A model generated the notes under the pieces. The model did no database searches. It was not told where the DNA came from and saw nothing but the letters and a program-made list of their open reading frames with translations. Shown here in pieces: positions 1-5,261 of a stretch of DNA of 5,261 nucleotides; the first letter of the stretch is position 1, and every line of letters begins with the position of its first letter. A program made the translations under genes and the position numbers. The DNA comes from Microbacteriaceae bacterium (GTDB taxonomy: Bacteria > Actinomycetota > Actinomycetes > Actinomycetales > Microbacteriaceae): contig JAODAY010000139.1 in the NCBI GenBank assembly GCA_025463665.1, positions 1 to 5,261 of the forward strand, in the 5' to 3' direction.

Positions 1-147
1 GATGAGCGTCAGGATGACGCGCGCCCGTTCGGGTCGCAAGAGCGATCCCAGCAGCCGCATCGAGCGACGCCTGATCTGCTTGCTCTCGGCCTTGGTGAAG
101 TCGTGGCGTTCCTCGCCCTCGACGCCCTCTACTCCGGCGATGCTCAT
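1..147 (-). CDS. ABC exporter half-transporter, second subunit (partial, N-terminal 49 aa)
   Basis: Only the first 49 codons are present; the gene runs off the left edge. The ATG overlaps the TGA of the upstream transporter gene as ATGA (144-147). A strong Shine-Dalgarno sequence, GAGGAGGTG at 153-161, lies about 7 bases upstream of the start and is embedded in the last codons of that gene, so translational coupling is likely. The visible protein has an acidic N-terminus (residues 6-13, VEGVEGEE), then a basic stretch ([10 protein letters not shown], residues 24-33), and ends in RARVILTLI, which looks like the start of transmembrane helix 1. The pattern [12 protein letters not shown] before TM1 is familiar from actinobacterial ABC exporter subunits. 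No nucleotide-binding domain is visible, so the assignment rests on this pattern and on pairing with the neighbour. Inference: it forms a heterodimer with the 612-aa protein and supplies the canonical catalytic Glu. Confidence 0.85.
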   Translation of the reverse strand, partial: MSIAGVEGVEGEERHDFTKAESKQIRRRSMRLLGSLLRPERARVILTLI

Positions 148-1982
148 GCTTGCACCTCCTCGTCCTGTCGGCTCTGGCCTTCGTCGTGCTGGCTCTGCAT
201 GTCGACGCGTTCCCGCTTCTGCTCGTCCTCGAGGCTCGAGATGACGAAGCGGTAGTGGTCGTTGCTCGCGAGCAGCGAGGAATGCGTGCCCACGGCGGTG
301 ATGCGCCCGTCCTCGAGCAGAGCGACGCGATCGGCGAGGGTCACCGTCGACGGTCGGTGCGCCACGATGAGCGCTGTCGTCGAGGCGAGCACGCGCCGCA
401 GCGCCTCCTCCACCAGCGCCTCGGTGTCGACGTCGAGCGCCGACAGCGGGTCGTCGAGCACGAGCACCGAGGGCCGGGCGGCGACCGCGCGGGCGAGCGC
501 GAGTCGCTGGCGCTGGCCGCCGGAGAGGCTCATGCCCTCCTCGCCCACCTTCGTGTCCAGTCCCTCCGGGAGGTCGTAGACGAATCTCGCCTGGGCGATC
601 TGCAGCGCCTCCTCGAGGTCCTCCTCCGTCGACTCCGGGCGGCCGAGCAGCACGTTGTCGCGCACGCTCGCCGAGAACAGCGTCGCGTCTTCGAACGCCA
701 TCGCAATGTGGGTGCGCAACTCGGTGCGGGTGAGGTCGCGCACGTCGACACCGTCGAGCAGGATGGCACCGCCGGTCACGTCGTAGAGACGCGTCGTCAG
801 CGCGGTCAGTGTGGACTTGCCGGAACCGGTGATGCCGACGATGGCCATCGTCTCACCGGGCTCGAGTTCGAGGCGGATGCCGTCGAGGGTGTCCTGGCGC
901 CCCGCCGCGGCATCCTGATACCTGAAATGCACGTCGTCGAACACGAGATGCCCGCGCGGCGCGGCGATGGTGCTGGGGTTCTCGGGGTCGGTGATGGGGT
1001 TCTCCGAGTCCATGACCTCGAAGAAGCGGTCCACTGCGGAACGCGTGTCGAACGTCATCGACAGCAGGAAGCCGATCGAGTCGACCGGCCACCGCAAGAC
1101 GGTGGCGGTAGCGAAGAACGCGACGAGGTCGCCGACGGATAGCTGGCCGTCTGCGGCGAGCCACACCCCGCCGAGGAGGCAGAGGCCGAATGACACGGTC
1201 GGCACCAGCAGCAGCCACAGCCAGATGCCGGCGATGGCGCGCGCCTTCTCGATCTCGGTGCCGCGCAGGCTGTCGGCCTGGCTGGCGAAGTTCTTGAGCG
1301 CGTGCTTTCCGCGGCCGAAGGCCTTGAGCACGCGGATGCCGTGCACCGCCTCCTCGACCGTCGTCGCGAGGTCGCCCGACTGGTCCTGGCTGCGGCGCGC
1401 GACGCGGGAGTACTTGTTCTCGAACAGGTAGCCGTAGATCCACAGCGGGATCGAGCACACCATGAAGGTGACGCCGAGAATCCACGAGATGTTCACGAGA
1501 AACACGAATCCGATGACGATCGTGATCATGTTGACCACGAGCAGCACGATGCCAAAGGAGATCCAGCGCCGGATGAGGCTGAGGTCGCTCACCGCACGCG
1601 AGAGCAGCTGCCCGCTCGGCCAGCGGTCGTGGAAGCTCACCGGGAGGTCTTGCAACTTCGCGTACAGGGCGTTGCGCATGCCCGCCTCGACGCGGGTGCC
1701 CGGGGTCAGCACGAACCACCGGCGCAGCGCGATGAGCCCGGCCTCGAGTATGCCCAAGGCGATCACGATCCCGAATGCTGGCCAGATTTGTGCGGAGTCG
1801 CCCTCTCTCAGGGGGCCGTCGACGAGCGCGCGCAGGGCCTGCGGGATGAGCAGCGCGACGATGCCGGCGAGCAGTGCCGCGACCATGCCGAGGTAGATGC
1901 GCGGCATCGCGGATCGGGCGTACGGGTAGAGGCGCTTGATCGCGGCGAAGGTGCCGACGCGTTCAGCTGTTCGTGCAGACAT
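144..1982 (-). CDS. ABC exporter half-transporter, TMD-NBD fusion with degenerate Walker B
   Basis: This 612-aa membrane protein has the usual length and layout of an ABCB/MsbA-type exporter half: six hydrophobic segments (roughly residues 30-52, 66-88, 141-165, 166-186, 249-275, 284-308), then a nucleotide-binding domain from about 343. Visible motifs are an A-loop Tyr (Y355), Walker [10 protein letters not shown] (383-391), ABC signature LSGGQRQR (486-493), Walker B VLVLDD (506-511), D-loop SALD (514-517) and H-loop His542. Two positions depart from consensus: Asp511 replaces the catalytic Glu after Walker B, and the Q-loop reads FED (430-432), with Glu in place of Gln. In known heterodimeric exporters (TM287/288, BmrCD, LmrCD) one subunit carries such a degenerate site. 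The tail after about 584 is charged and probably disordered. The ATG at 1982 has only a weak ribosome site (GGGA, 5 bases away). The next gene overlaps by ATGA. Substrate cannot be told; lipid, peptide or drug export are all possible. Confidence 0.95.
   Translation of the reverse strand: MSARTAERVGTFAAIKRLYPYARSAMPRIYLGMVAALLAGIVALLIPQALRALVDGPLREGDSAQIWPAFGIVIALGILEAGLIALRRWFVLTPGTRVEAGMRNALYAKLQDLPVSFHDRWPSGQLLSRAVSDLSLIRRWISFGIVLLVVNMITIVIGFVFLVNISWILGVTFMVCSIPLWIYGYLFENKYSRVARRSQDQSGDLATTVEEAVHGIRVLKAFGRGKHALKNFASQADSLRGTEIEKARAIAGIWLWLLLVPTVSFGLCLLGGVWLAADGQLSVGDLVAFFATATVLRWPVDSIGFLLSMTFDTRSAVDRFFEVMDSENPITDPENPSTIAAPRGHLVFDDVHFRYQDAAAGRQDTLDGIRLELEPGETMAIVGITGSGKSTLTALTTRLYDVTGGAILLDGVDVRDLTRTELRTHIAMAFEDATLFSASVRDNVLLGRPESTEEDLEEALQIAQARFVYDLPEGLDTKVGEEGMSLSGGQRQRLALARAVAARPSVLVLDDPLSALDVDTEALVEEALRRVLASTTALIVAHRPSTVTLADRVALLEDGRITAVGTHSSLLASNDHYRFVISSLEDEQKRERVDMQSQHDEGQSRQDEEVQA
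153..161 (-). promoter_or_regulatory. Shine-Dalgarno for the second transporter gene, inside the first gene
   Basis: The minus strand reads GAGGAGGTG, a near-complete match to the anti-Shine-Dalgarno complement, with AGGAGG 7 bases before the ATG at 147. The same bases encode residues Glu608-Glu609-Val610 of the upstream transporter, so the two subunits are tied together by both the ribosome site and the ATGA overlap. Confidence 0.85.
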
Positions 1983-2001
1983 GAAGATCCCAGCGAGAGG
2001 T

Positions 2002-2014
2002 GGCCGTGACAGCC
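2002..2014. repeat. Imperfect 13-bp dyad (operator or hairpin candidate)
   Basis: The minus strand reads GGCTGTCACGGCC. Five of six base pairs about the central base are symmetric; the exception is a T/G pair that would be a wobble in RNA. It lies 20 bases upstream of the exporter ATG and 2 bases downstream of a TANNNT-type -10 candidate (2017-2022), where a repressor site could sit. Short GC-rich dyads arise easily by chance in such DNA, so this is only a candidate. Confidence 0.25.
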
Positions 2015-2016
2015 GA

Positions 2017-2022
2017 AAACTA
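2017..2022 (-). promoter_or_regulatory. Weak -10 candidate (TAGTTT) upstream of the exporter gene
   Basis: The minus strand contains TAGTTT, matching the relaxed actinobacterial -10 pattern TANNNT, inside one of the few AT-rich patches of the spacer. No convincing -35 hexamer is found 16-18 bases upstream. If used, the transcript would start around 2010 and carry a short leader of about 28 bases that lacks the small upstream frame. Confidence 0.25.
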
Positions 2023-2078
2023 TGGTGGTGGTCGGCGTCGCGCCGGCGGAACAGAGAAGGCGGGCCGAGGTCCGGCGT

Positions 2079-2107
2079 GGCCTGGCGCTAAGCCATGGCC
2101 TTCGGCC
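2079..2107 (-). other. Alternative RNA hairpins around the stop codon of the small frame
   Basis: In the minus-strand RNA, GGCCATGGC (2092-2100) can pair with GCCAGGCC (2079-2086): 8 base pairs with one bulged A and a 5-base loop, TTAGC, that holds the TAG stop codon of the small upstream frame (2088-2090). The same first GGCC (2097-2100) can instead pair with the GGCC at 2104-2107 across a GAA loop. The two hairpins are mutually exclusive. A ribosome terminating at this stop codon would melt or block the larger hairpin. This is the geometry expected of a translation-sensing leader, but no U-run follows, so a transcription terminator is not evident. Pairing was found by eye, without energy calculation. 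Confidence 0.4.
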
Positions 2108-2183
2108 GAGGGGTGCGGGCGAAGCCGACGAGCGCAGCGCCGATCGCCGCCGAACGGCGCGCGGTGGTCTCTGACTCGTACAT
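2088..2183 (-). CDS. Small 31-aa reading frame, possible leader peptide
   Basis: I do not recognise this peptide. It starts MYESETTARRS and ends TPRPKAMA before a TAG stop. It has no clear signal sequence; residues 12-21 (AAIGAALVGF) are mildly hydrophobic, flanked by arginines on both sides. What supports translation is the ribosome site GGGAGGA (2188-2194), 4 bases from the ATG and stronger than that of the following 612-aa exporter gene. By my count 26 of 31 sense codons end in G or C, in keeping with the neighbouring genes but also with plain GC-rich DNA. It lies 119 bases after purH and 105 bases before the exporter, on the same strand, with a hairpin around its stop codon. It could be a leader peptide controlling the exporter, a genuine microprotein, or a chance frame. 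No homology could be tested. Confidence 0.5.
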   Translation of the reverse strand: MYESETTARRSAAIGAALVGFARTPRPKAMA

Positions 2184-2187
2184 GGTG

Positions 2188-2194
2188 TCCTCCC
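2188..2194 (-). promoter_or_regulatory. Strong Shine-Dalgarno for the 31-aa frame
   Basis: The minus strand reads GGGAGGA followed by CACC and the ATG at 2183. The GGAGG core is 5 bases from the start codon. This fixes the start of the small frame; the same frame is open further upstream into purH, but that part has no comparable ribosome site. Confidence 0.6.
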
Positions 2195-2221
2195 GATCGG
2201 TGCGACGGATGCCACGGCGAT

Positions 2222-2237
2222 CGTCGCGGCGGCGACG
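2222..2237. repeat. 6-bp GC hairpin in the spacer after purH
   Basis: The minus strand reads CGTCGC, a CGCC loop, then GCGACG, a perfect 6-bp stem with a tetraloop. It would lie in the 5' untranslated RNA of the small frame if transcription starts near 2247. The base composition (GCC/GTC repeats) makes such stems common, so a function is unproven. Confidence 0.3.
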
Positions 2238-2252
2238 GCGTCGAACAGCCTT

Positions 2253-2296
2253 CCAGAATAGACCCGCTGCCGAGGCGGAGGCAAGAACTATTCTGG
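2253..2296. repeat. Perfect 9-bp inverted repeat just after purH
   Basis: CCAGAATAG (2253-2261) and CTATTCTGG (2288-2296) are exact inverted copies separated by 26 bases; the separating stretch can form a small inner stem (CCGC/GCGG). The arms are AT-rich compared with their surroundings, which makes a chance match less likely than for GC-only stems. The proximal arm starts 6 bases after the purH stop. No T-run follows on the minus strand, so it is not a canonical intrinsic terminator, and the left arm covers the -10 of the promoter candidate at 2255-2284. It could be a Rho-independent-like terminator without a U-tract, a transcript-stabilising stem, or a two-site operator. Confidence 0.5.
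2255..2284 (-). promoter_or_regulatory. Sigma-70-type promoter candidate for the small frame and exporter pair
   Basis: On the minus strand TTGCCT (2279-2284) and TATTCT (2255-2260) match the -35 and -10 consensus at 4 of 6 positions each with an 18-base spacer. The predicted start near 2247 would give a leader of about 64 bases before the ATG of the small frame. The -10 lies within an arm of the 9-bp inverted repeat, so a protein binding the repeat would cover it. Confidence is limited because actinobacterial promoters are degenerate. Confidence 0.4.
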
Positions 2297-2302
2297 CGAG
2301 GC

Positions 2303-3931
2303 CTAGTGGAAGAAGTGGCGCTCGCCCGTGAAGTACATCGTGACGCCGGCGGCGGATGCCGCGGCGATGACCTCCACGTCGCGAATCGAGCCGCCCGGCT
2401 GCACGACGGCCGTGACACCGGCCTTCAACAGGACCTCGAGCCCGTCGGCGAACGGGAAGAACGCGTCGCTCGCGGCGACGGATCCTGCCGCCCGTTCCCC
2501 GGCGCGGGTCACCGCGAGCTCGCACGAGTCGACGCGGTTGACCTGGCCCATGCCAACCCCGACCGATGCGCCGTCGTGGGCGAGCAGGATGGCGTTCGAC
2601 TTGACCGACCGCACAGCGCGCCAGGCGAACTCGAGGTCGGCGCGAGTGGCGTCGTCGACCTCGGTGCCCGTCGCGAGCGTCCAGGAGTCGGAGTTGAACG
2701 CCTCGTAGTTGTCGACGGACTGCACGAGCAGTCCCCCGGAGATCTGCTTGAACTCCGTGGTCTCGCGCGCGAAGTCGGCGGGCAGGCGCAGCAGGCGCAG
2801 GTTCTTCTTGCTCGACAGCAGCTCGATCGCTTCCGGCTCGAAGTCGGGCGCGACGATGACCTCGGTGAAGATGCCGACCATCGACTCGGCCGCCTCCAGG
2901 GTGATCGTGCGGTTGGCCGCGATCACCCCGCCGAACGCCGACACGGGGTCGCAGGCGTGCGCGCGCTCGTGGGCGGAACGGATCGGGTCGCCGGCACCCA
3001 GGGCGACGGCGATGCCGCACGGGTTGGCGTGCTTGATGATCGCGACGGCGGGCTCGTCGAAGTCCCACGCGGCGCGCACCGCGGCATCCGCGTCGACGAA
3101 GTTGTTGTACGACATCTCCTTGCCGTGCAGCTGCTCCGCCTGTGCGATGCCCGTGCCGTTGTCGCGCACGTAGAGGGCGGCGGCCTGATGCGAGTTCTCG
3201 CCGTAGCGCAGCACCTGCTTGAGGTTCGCCTCGAACGAGAAAGTGTCGGCGACCTCGGACGCCTCGGCGGCGGGCTCTACGGCGGGCGTCGAGGCGGGCA
3301 CGCCGACGTTCTCGGCGAACCACGCGGCGACCGCGGCGTCGTACGCCGCCGTGTGGGCGAAGGCCTCCGCGGCGAGCGTGCGACGCTGCGCGAGGCTCGT
3401 GCCTCCCGCCCGCACGGCCTCGATGAGGCCCGGGTAGCGCTCGGGCGACGTGACGATGGCGACGTTGGCATGGTTCTTCGCCGAGGCGCGCACCATCGCG
3501 GGGCCGCCGATGTCGATCTGCTCGATGGCGGCGTCTCCCGTCACACCGGCGGCGATCGTGGCGACGAACGGGTAGAGGTTGGAAACGACGAGCTCGAAGG
3601 GGGCGATGCCCTGGCTCTCGAGCTCCTTCTCGTGCGACTCGAGGCGGAGGTCGGCGAGCAGGCCGGAGTGGATCACGGGATGCAGCGTGCGCACGCGGCC
3701 GTCGAGCGACTCGGGGTAGCCGGTGACGTCGCCGACCTCGGTGACGGGCAGTCCCGCCTCGGCGATGGCCTTCGCGGAACCACCGGTCGACACGATCTCG
3801 ACGCCGGACTCGATGAGAGCCGTGGCGAGCACGACGAGCCCGGCCTTGTCGCTCACGGAGACGAGCGCGCGTCGGATTGGGACGATGTCGCGGTCACGGT
3901 ACAGGGCTGGGTCGTGCGTGGGGCCGCTCAT
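2303..3931 (-). CDS. purH: Bifunctional AICAR formyltransferase / IMP cyclohydrolase
   Basis: This 542-aa cytosolic enzyme catalyses the last two steps of de novo IMP synthesis: formylation of AICAR with 10-formyl-tetrahydrofolate, then ring closure of FAICAR to IMP. The N-terminal MGS-like cyclohydrolase domain spans about residues 18-150, with VSVSDKAG (24-31), STGGSAKAI (48-56) and [12 protein letters not shown] (81-92). The AICARFT domain follows, with [10 protein letters not shown] (242-251), the catalytic Lys-His in KHANPCG (K300, H301), CDPVSAFGG (327-335), MGQVNRVDS (461-469) and [11 protein letters not shown] (487-497); it ends in the family-typical TGERHFFH. An Ala/Pro/Glu-rich linker (about 209-230) joins the domains. 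Length is normal. The ATG overlaps the purN TGA (ATGA, 3928-3931), and AAGGAG (3943-3948) lies 11 bases upstream within purN, so this start and translational coupling are well supported. Confidence 0.98.
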   Translation of the reverse strand: MSGPTHDPALYRDRDIVPIRRALVSVSDKAGLVVLATALIESGVEIVSTGGSAKAIAEAGLPVTEVGDVTGYPESLDGRVRTLHPVIHSGLLADLRLESHEKELESQGIAPFELVVSNLYPFVATIAAGVTGDAAIEQIDIGGPAMVRASAKNHANVAIVTSPERYPGLIEAVRAGGTSLAQRRTLAAEAFAHTAAYDAAVAAWFAENVGVPASTPAVEPAAEASEVADTFSFEANLKQVLRYGENSHQAAALYVRDNGTGIAQAEQLHGKEMSYNNFVDADAAVRAAWDFDEPAVAIIKHANPCGIAVALGAGDPIRSAHERAHACDPVSAFGGVIAANRTITLEAAESMVGIFTEVIVAPDFEPEAIELLSSKKNLRLLRLPADFARETTEFKQISGGLLVQSVDNYEAFNSDSWTLATGTEVDDATRADLEFAWRAVRSVKSNAILLAHDGASVGVGMGQVNRVDSCELAVTRAGERAAGSVAASDAFFPFADGLEVLLKAGVTAVVQPGGSIRDVEVIAAASAAGVTMYFTGERHFFH

Positions 3932-4521
3932 GCGAGTGACAGCTCCTTCAGGTCGATGTGTCCGTTGGCGATGTCGAGAACGGCCTGAACGAGCAGGTGC
4001 CTCTCGACTATCTTGATCCGATCGTGCAGGGTGTGTTCGGTGTCGCCCGGCAGCACGGGAACGCGCTCCTGGGCGATAATCGGGCCGCTGTCGACACCGT
4101 TGTCGACGAGGATGACTGATGCGCCCGACTGGGTGACGCCCGCGGTGATCGCGTCACGCACGCCGTGCGCTCCGGGGAACTCGGGGAGGTACGCCGGGTG
4201 GGTGTTGATGAGATTGGGGCTGAGCGCGTCGACGACGCTCGGCGGAAGCAGCTTCATGAAGCCGCTCAACACCACGAGGTCGGGCTGCCAGGCCTGAATC
4301 TGGTCGAGCAGTGCCTCGCCCCACGCCTCGCGGCTGTCGAAGTTGGTCAGGGCGACGGAGAACGTCGGGATGCCGAAACGCTCGGCGTGTTCGAAGCCGT
4401 CAGCGTCGCGATCGGCGCCGACGGCGACGACGCGGGCGGGAAACTCGGCATCGTGCGCGGCCTCGAGAAGGGCACGCAGGTTCGAGCCTCCGCCGGAGAT
4501 GAGTACGACCAGCGATAGCAC
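3928..4521 (-). CDS. purN: Phosphoribosylglycinamide (GAR) formyltransferase
   Basis: This cytosolic enzyme transfers a formyl group from 10-formyl-tetrahydrofolate to GAR, the third step of de novo purine synthesis. With the GTG at 4521 as start the protein has 197 aa, a normal PurN length, and begins [20 protein letters not shown] (the first residue would be Met). The phosphate-binding loop GGGSN (10-14) and LSGFMKLL (85-92) are visible. The catalytic triad falls at Asn106 and His108 ([12 protein letters not shown]) and Asp144 (VDSGP), the same numbers as in E. coli PurN, which supports the start. The frame stays open upstream to 4809, but that extension lies inside the preceding gene, is Arg/Pro-rich and is not credible. 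No strong ribosome site precedes the GTG. The gene begins 10 bases after the preceding stop codon and overlaps purH by ATGA, so reinitiation is likely. Confidence 0.97.
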   Translation of the reverse strand: MLSLVVLISGGGSNLRALLEAAHDAEFPARVVAVGADRDADGFEHAERFGIPTFSVALTNFDSREAWGEALLDQIQAWQPDLVVLSGFMKLLPPSVVDALSPNLINTHPAYLPEFPGAHGVRDAITAGVTQSGASVILVDNGVDSGPIIAQERVPVLPGDTEHTLHDRIKIVERHLLVQAVLDIANGHIDLKELSLA

Positions 4522-4531
4522 GACGACCAGC

Positions 4532-5261
4532 CTATCGTGGGGCGGGTGCCTGCTCGCTCTCGGCGGGTTCGCCCGCCGGCGCCTGCGCCGGCTCGGCCAA
4601 GCCGTGACCGCCGCGGAACCTGCCGAGCAACTTCTCGGCGAGTGACGGATTCGCGGTCCCGCGGCCGGTCTCGTGCGTCGTCCCGCCGGTGGACGCAGGG
4701 CGGTCGGCGTCGTCCGCCGACAGGCGCACGGCGAACAGGCCGAGCGTCGCGGCGAGGCCGATCTCGAGTGCCGCCCACAGCGCCACCCACAGCGGGTCCG
4801 GTCCGACATCGACGAGTCGGCCCGGCCCGGCCGAGCCGGCGGAGAAGGCAGCGAGGGCGCCGAGCAGCGCTCCGCCGACGACGCCCATGCCGAGTCCGGT
4901 GGCGACGAGCCAGCCCGCAGGCGAAGCGCCGCGGAGGCCGCGCACGATGCCGCGGCGAGCGAGGGCGGCGACGAGGAAGCCGGAGACCACGGGCACGAGG
5001 ATGCCGATGACGCCGTAGGCGAGGTCGCCCTCGGGCAGCGCTCCGAAGACGGGGATCGCGGGCACGGGGCCGAGCTGCGTCGTGAAGGGCCCGACCGCGG
5101 AGCCGGTGCCGATCGCGAAGCCGGGGCCGACGAGCCACGACGCGACCCAGATGACGAAGTTCGGCACGAAGGCGAGCTGGGCGAGCGTCAGCGCTATACC
5201 GCCGAGAACCTCGGTATGCAGCGACTCGTAGAGGCGCACGACGTCTGCATAGTTGAGGGCG
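4532..5261 (-). CDS. perM: DUF6350 / PerM-type polytopic membrane protein (partial, C-terminal 242 aa)
   Basis: The reading frame is open to the right edge, so the N-terminus is missing; the GTG at 5239 is internal because upstream in-frame codons continue the family-like sequence. The visible part has about four hydrophobic segments (counting from the edge, roughly 18-48, 82-103, 116-140, 156-178) and a hydrophilic Pro/Ala/Glu-rich C-terminal tail of about 60 residues. The stretch [20 protein letters not shown] followed by GTGSAVGPF is characteristic of DUF6350. In M. tuberculosis the family member PerM (Rv0955) is an integral membrane protein linked to cell division and lies directly before purN-purH, as here. 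The symbol rests on that family pattern plus synteny; the exact role in this organism is inferred. The stop is 10 bases before the purN start, so the two are probably co-transcribed. Confidence 0.85.
   Translation of the reverse strand, partial: ALNYADVVRLYESLHTEVLGGIALTLAQLAFVPNFVIWVASWLVGPGFAIGTGSAVGPFTTQLGPVPAIPVFGALPEGDLAYGVIGILVPVVSGFLVAALARRGIVRGLRGASPAGWLVATGLGMGVVGGALLGALAAFSAGSAGPGRLVDVGPDPLWVALWAALEIGLAATLGLFAVRLSADDADRPASTGGTTHETGRGTANPSLAEKLLGRFRGGHGLAEPAQAPAGEPAESEQAPAPR

Noticed and set aside
150..2009. Open frames of 330, 235, 154 and 144 codons on the plus strand opposite the exporter gene
   Set aside because: They are shadows of the 612-aa ABC transporter: no domains are recognisable, composition is biased, and none explains the sequence better than the transporter.
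2194..2223. CGATCG (2194-2199) and CGATCG (2218-2223) as a stem that hides the ribosome site of the small frame
   Set aside because: The hexamer is self-complementary, so any two copies pair. It does not extend beyond 6 bp and leaves most of GGGAGGA free, so regulation by this stem alone is not supported.
2253..2296. Inverted repeat as a classical intrinsic terminator of purH
   Set aside because: The loop is 26 bases and no T-run follows the stem on the minus strand (AAGGCTG follows), so the standard terminator definition is not met. It is kept only as an inverted repeat of unknown role.
1983..2302. Purine riboswitch, tRNA, CRISPR array or mobile element remains in the spacer
   Set aside because: No conserved riboswitch core, cloverleaf, repeated spacer pattern, transposase fragment or target-site duplication could be found by eye.
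2000..3988. 662-codon open frame on the plus strand, antisense to all of purH
   Set aside because: Its translation is dominated by Arg, Gly, Asp, Val and His with no recognisable motif, while the minus strand encodes a full-length PurH with all its motifs. Long antisense frames are expected opposite GC-rich genes with strong third-position bias.
4522..4809. N-terminal extension of purN to a start at 4809
   Set aside because: The added 96 residues are Arg/Pro/Ala-rich, overlap the DUF6350 gene, and would shift the catalytic residues away from their usual positions. The GTG at 4521 gives a normal PurN.

Overview
The window looks like a chromosomal segment of a GC-rich actinomycete, most likely Microbacteriaceae. 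This rests on the strong G/C bias at third codon positions, the long spurious open frames antisense to real genes, and the gene order perM(DUF6350)-purN-purH, which is also known in Mycobacterium tuberculosis (Rv0955-Rv0956-Rv0957). The genus cannot be told from the sequence alone. All real genes lie on the minus strand, so transcription runs from the right edge to the left edge.

Right half (5261 to 2303): the C-terminal part of a DUF6350/PerM-type membrane protein, cut by the window edge, is followed after 10 bases by purN (GAR formyltransferase, GTG start). purN overlaps purH (AICAR formyltransferase/IMP cyclohydrolase) in an ATGA stop-start junction. PurN performs the first folate-dependent formyl transfer of de novo IMP synthesis, and PurH performs the second plus ring closure. 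The packing points to one operon.

Middle (2302 to 1983): 320 bases without a large gene. They hold a 9-bp perfect inverted repeat overlapping a plausible promoter, a 31-codon reading frame with the best-placed Shine-Dalgarno sequence in the window, RNA hairpins around that frame's stop codon (two mutually exclusive), and a second weak -10 box next to an imperfect dyad. No canonical intrinsic terminator was seen.

Left half (1982 to 1): two ABC exporter half-transporter genes joined by an ATGA overlap. The first is complete (612 aa) and has Asp where the catalytic Walker B Glu is expected. The second is cut after 49 codons. This is the arrangement of a heterodimeric exporter with one degenerate and one presumably competent ATP site.

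The most interesting possibility is that the 31-codon frame is a regulatory leader for the exporter pair, analogous in layout to the known bmrB-bmrC-bmrD attenuation system of Bacillus subtilis. That is inference from layout and local RNA structure, not proof. The rest of the window is ordinary core metabolism.
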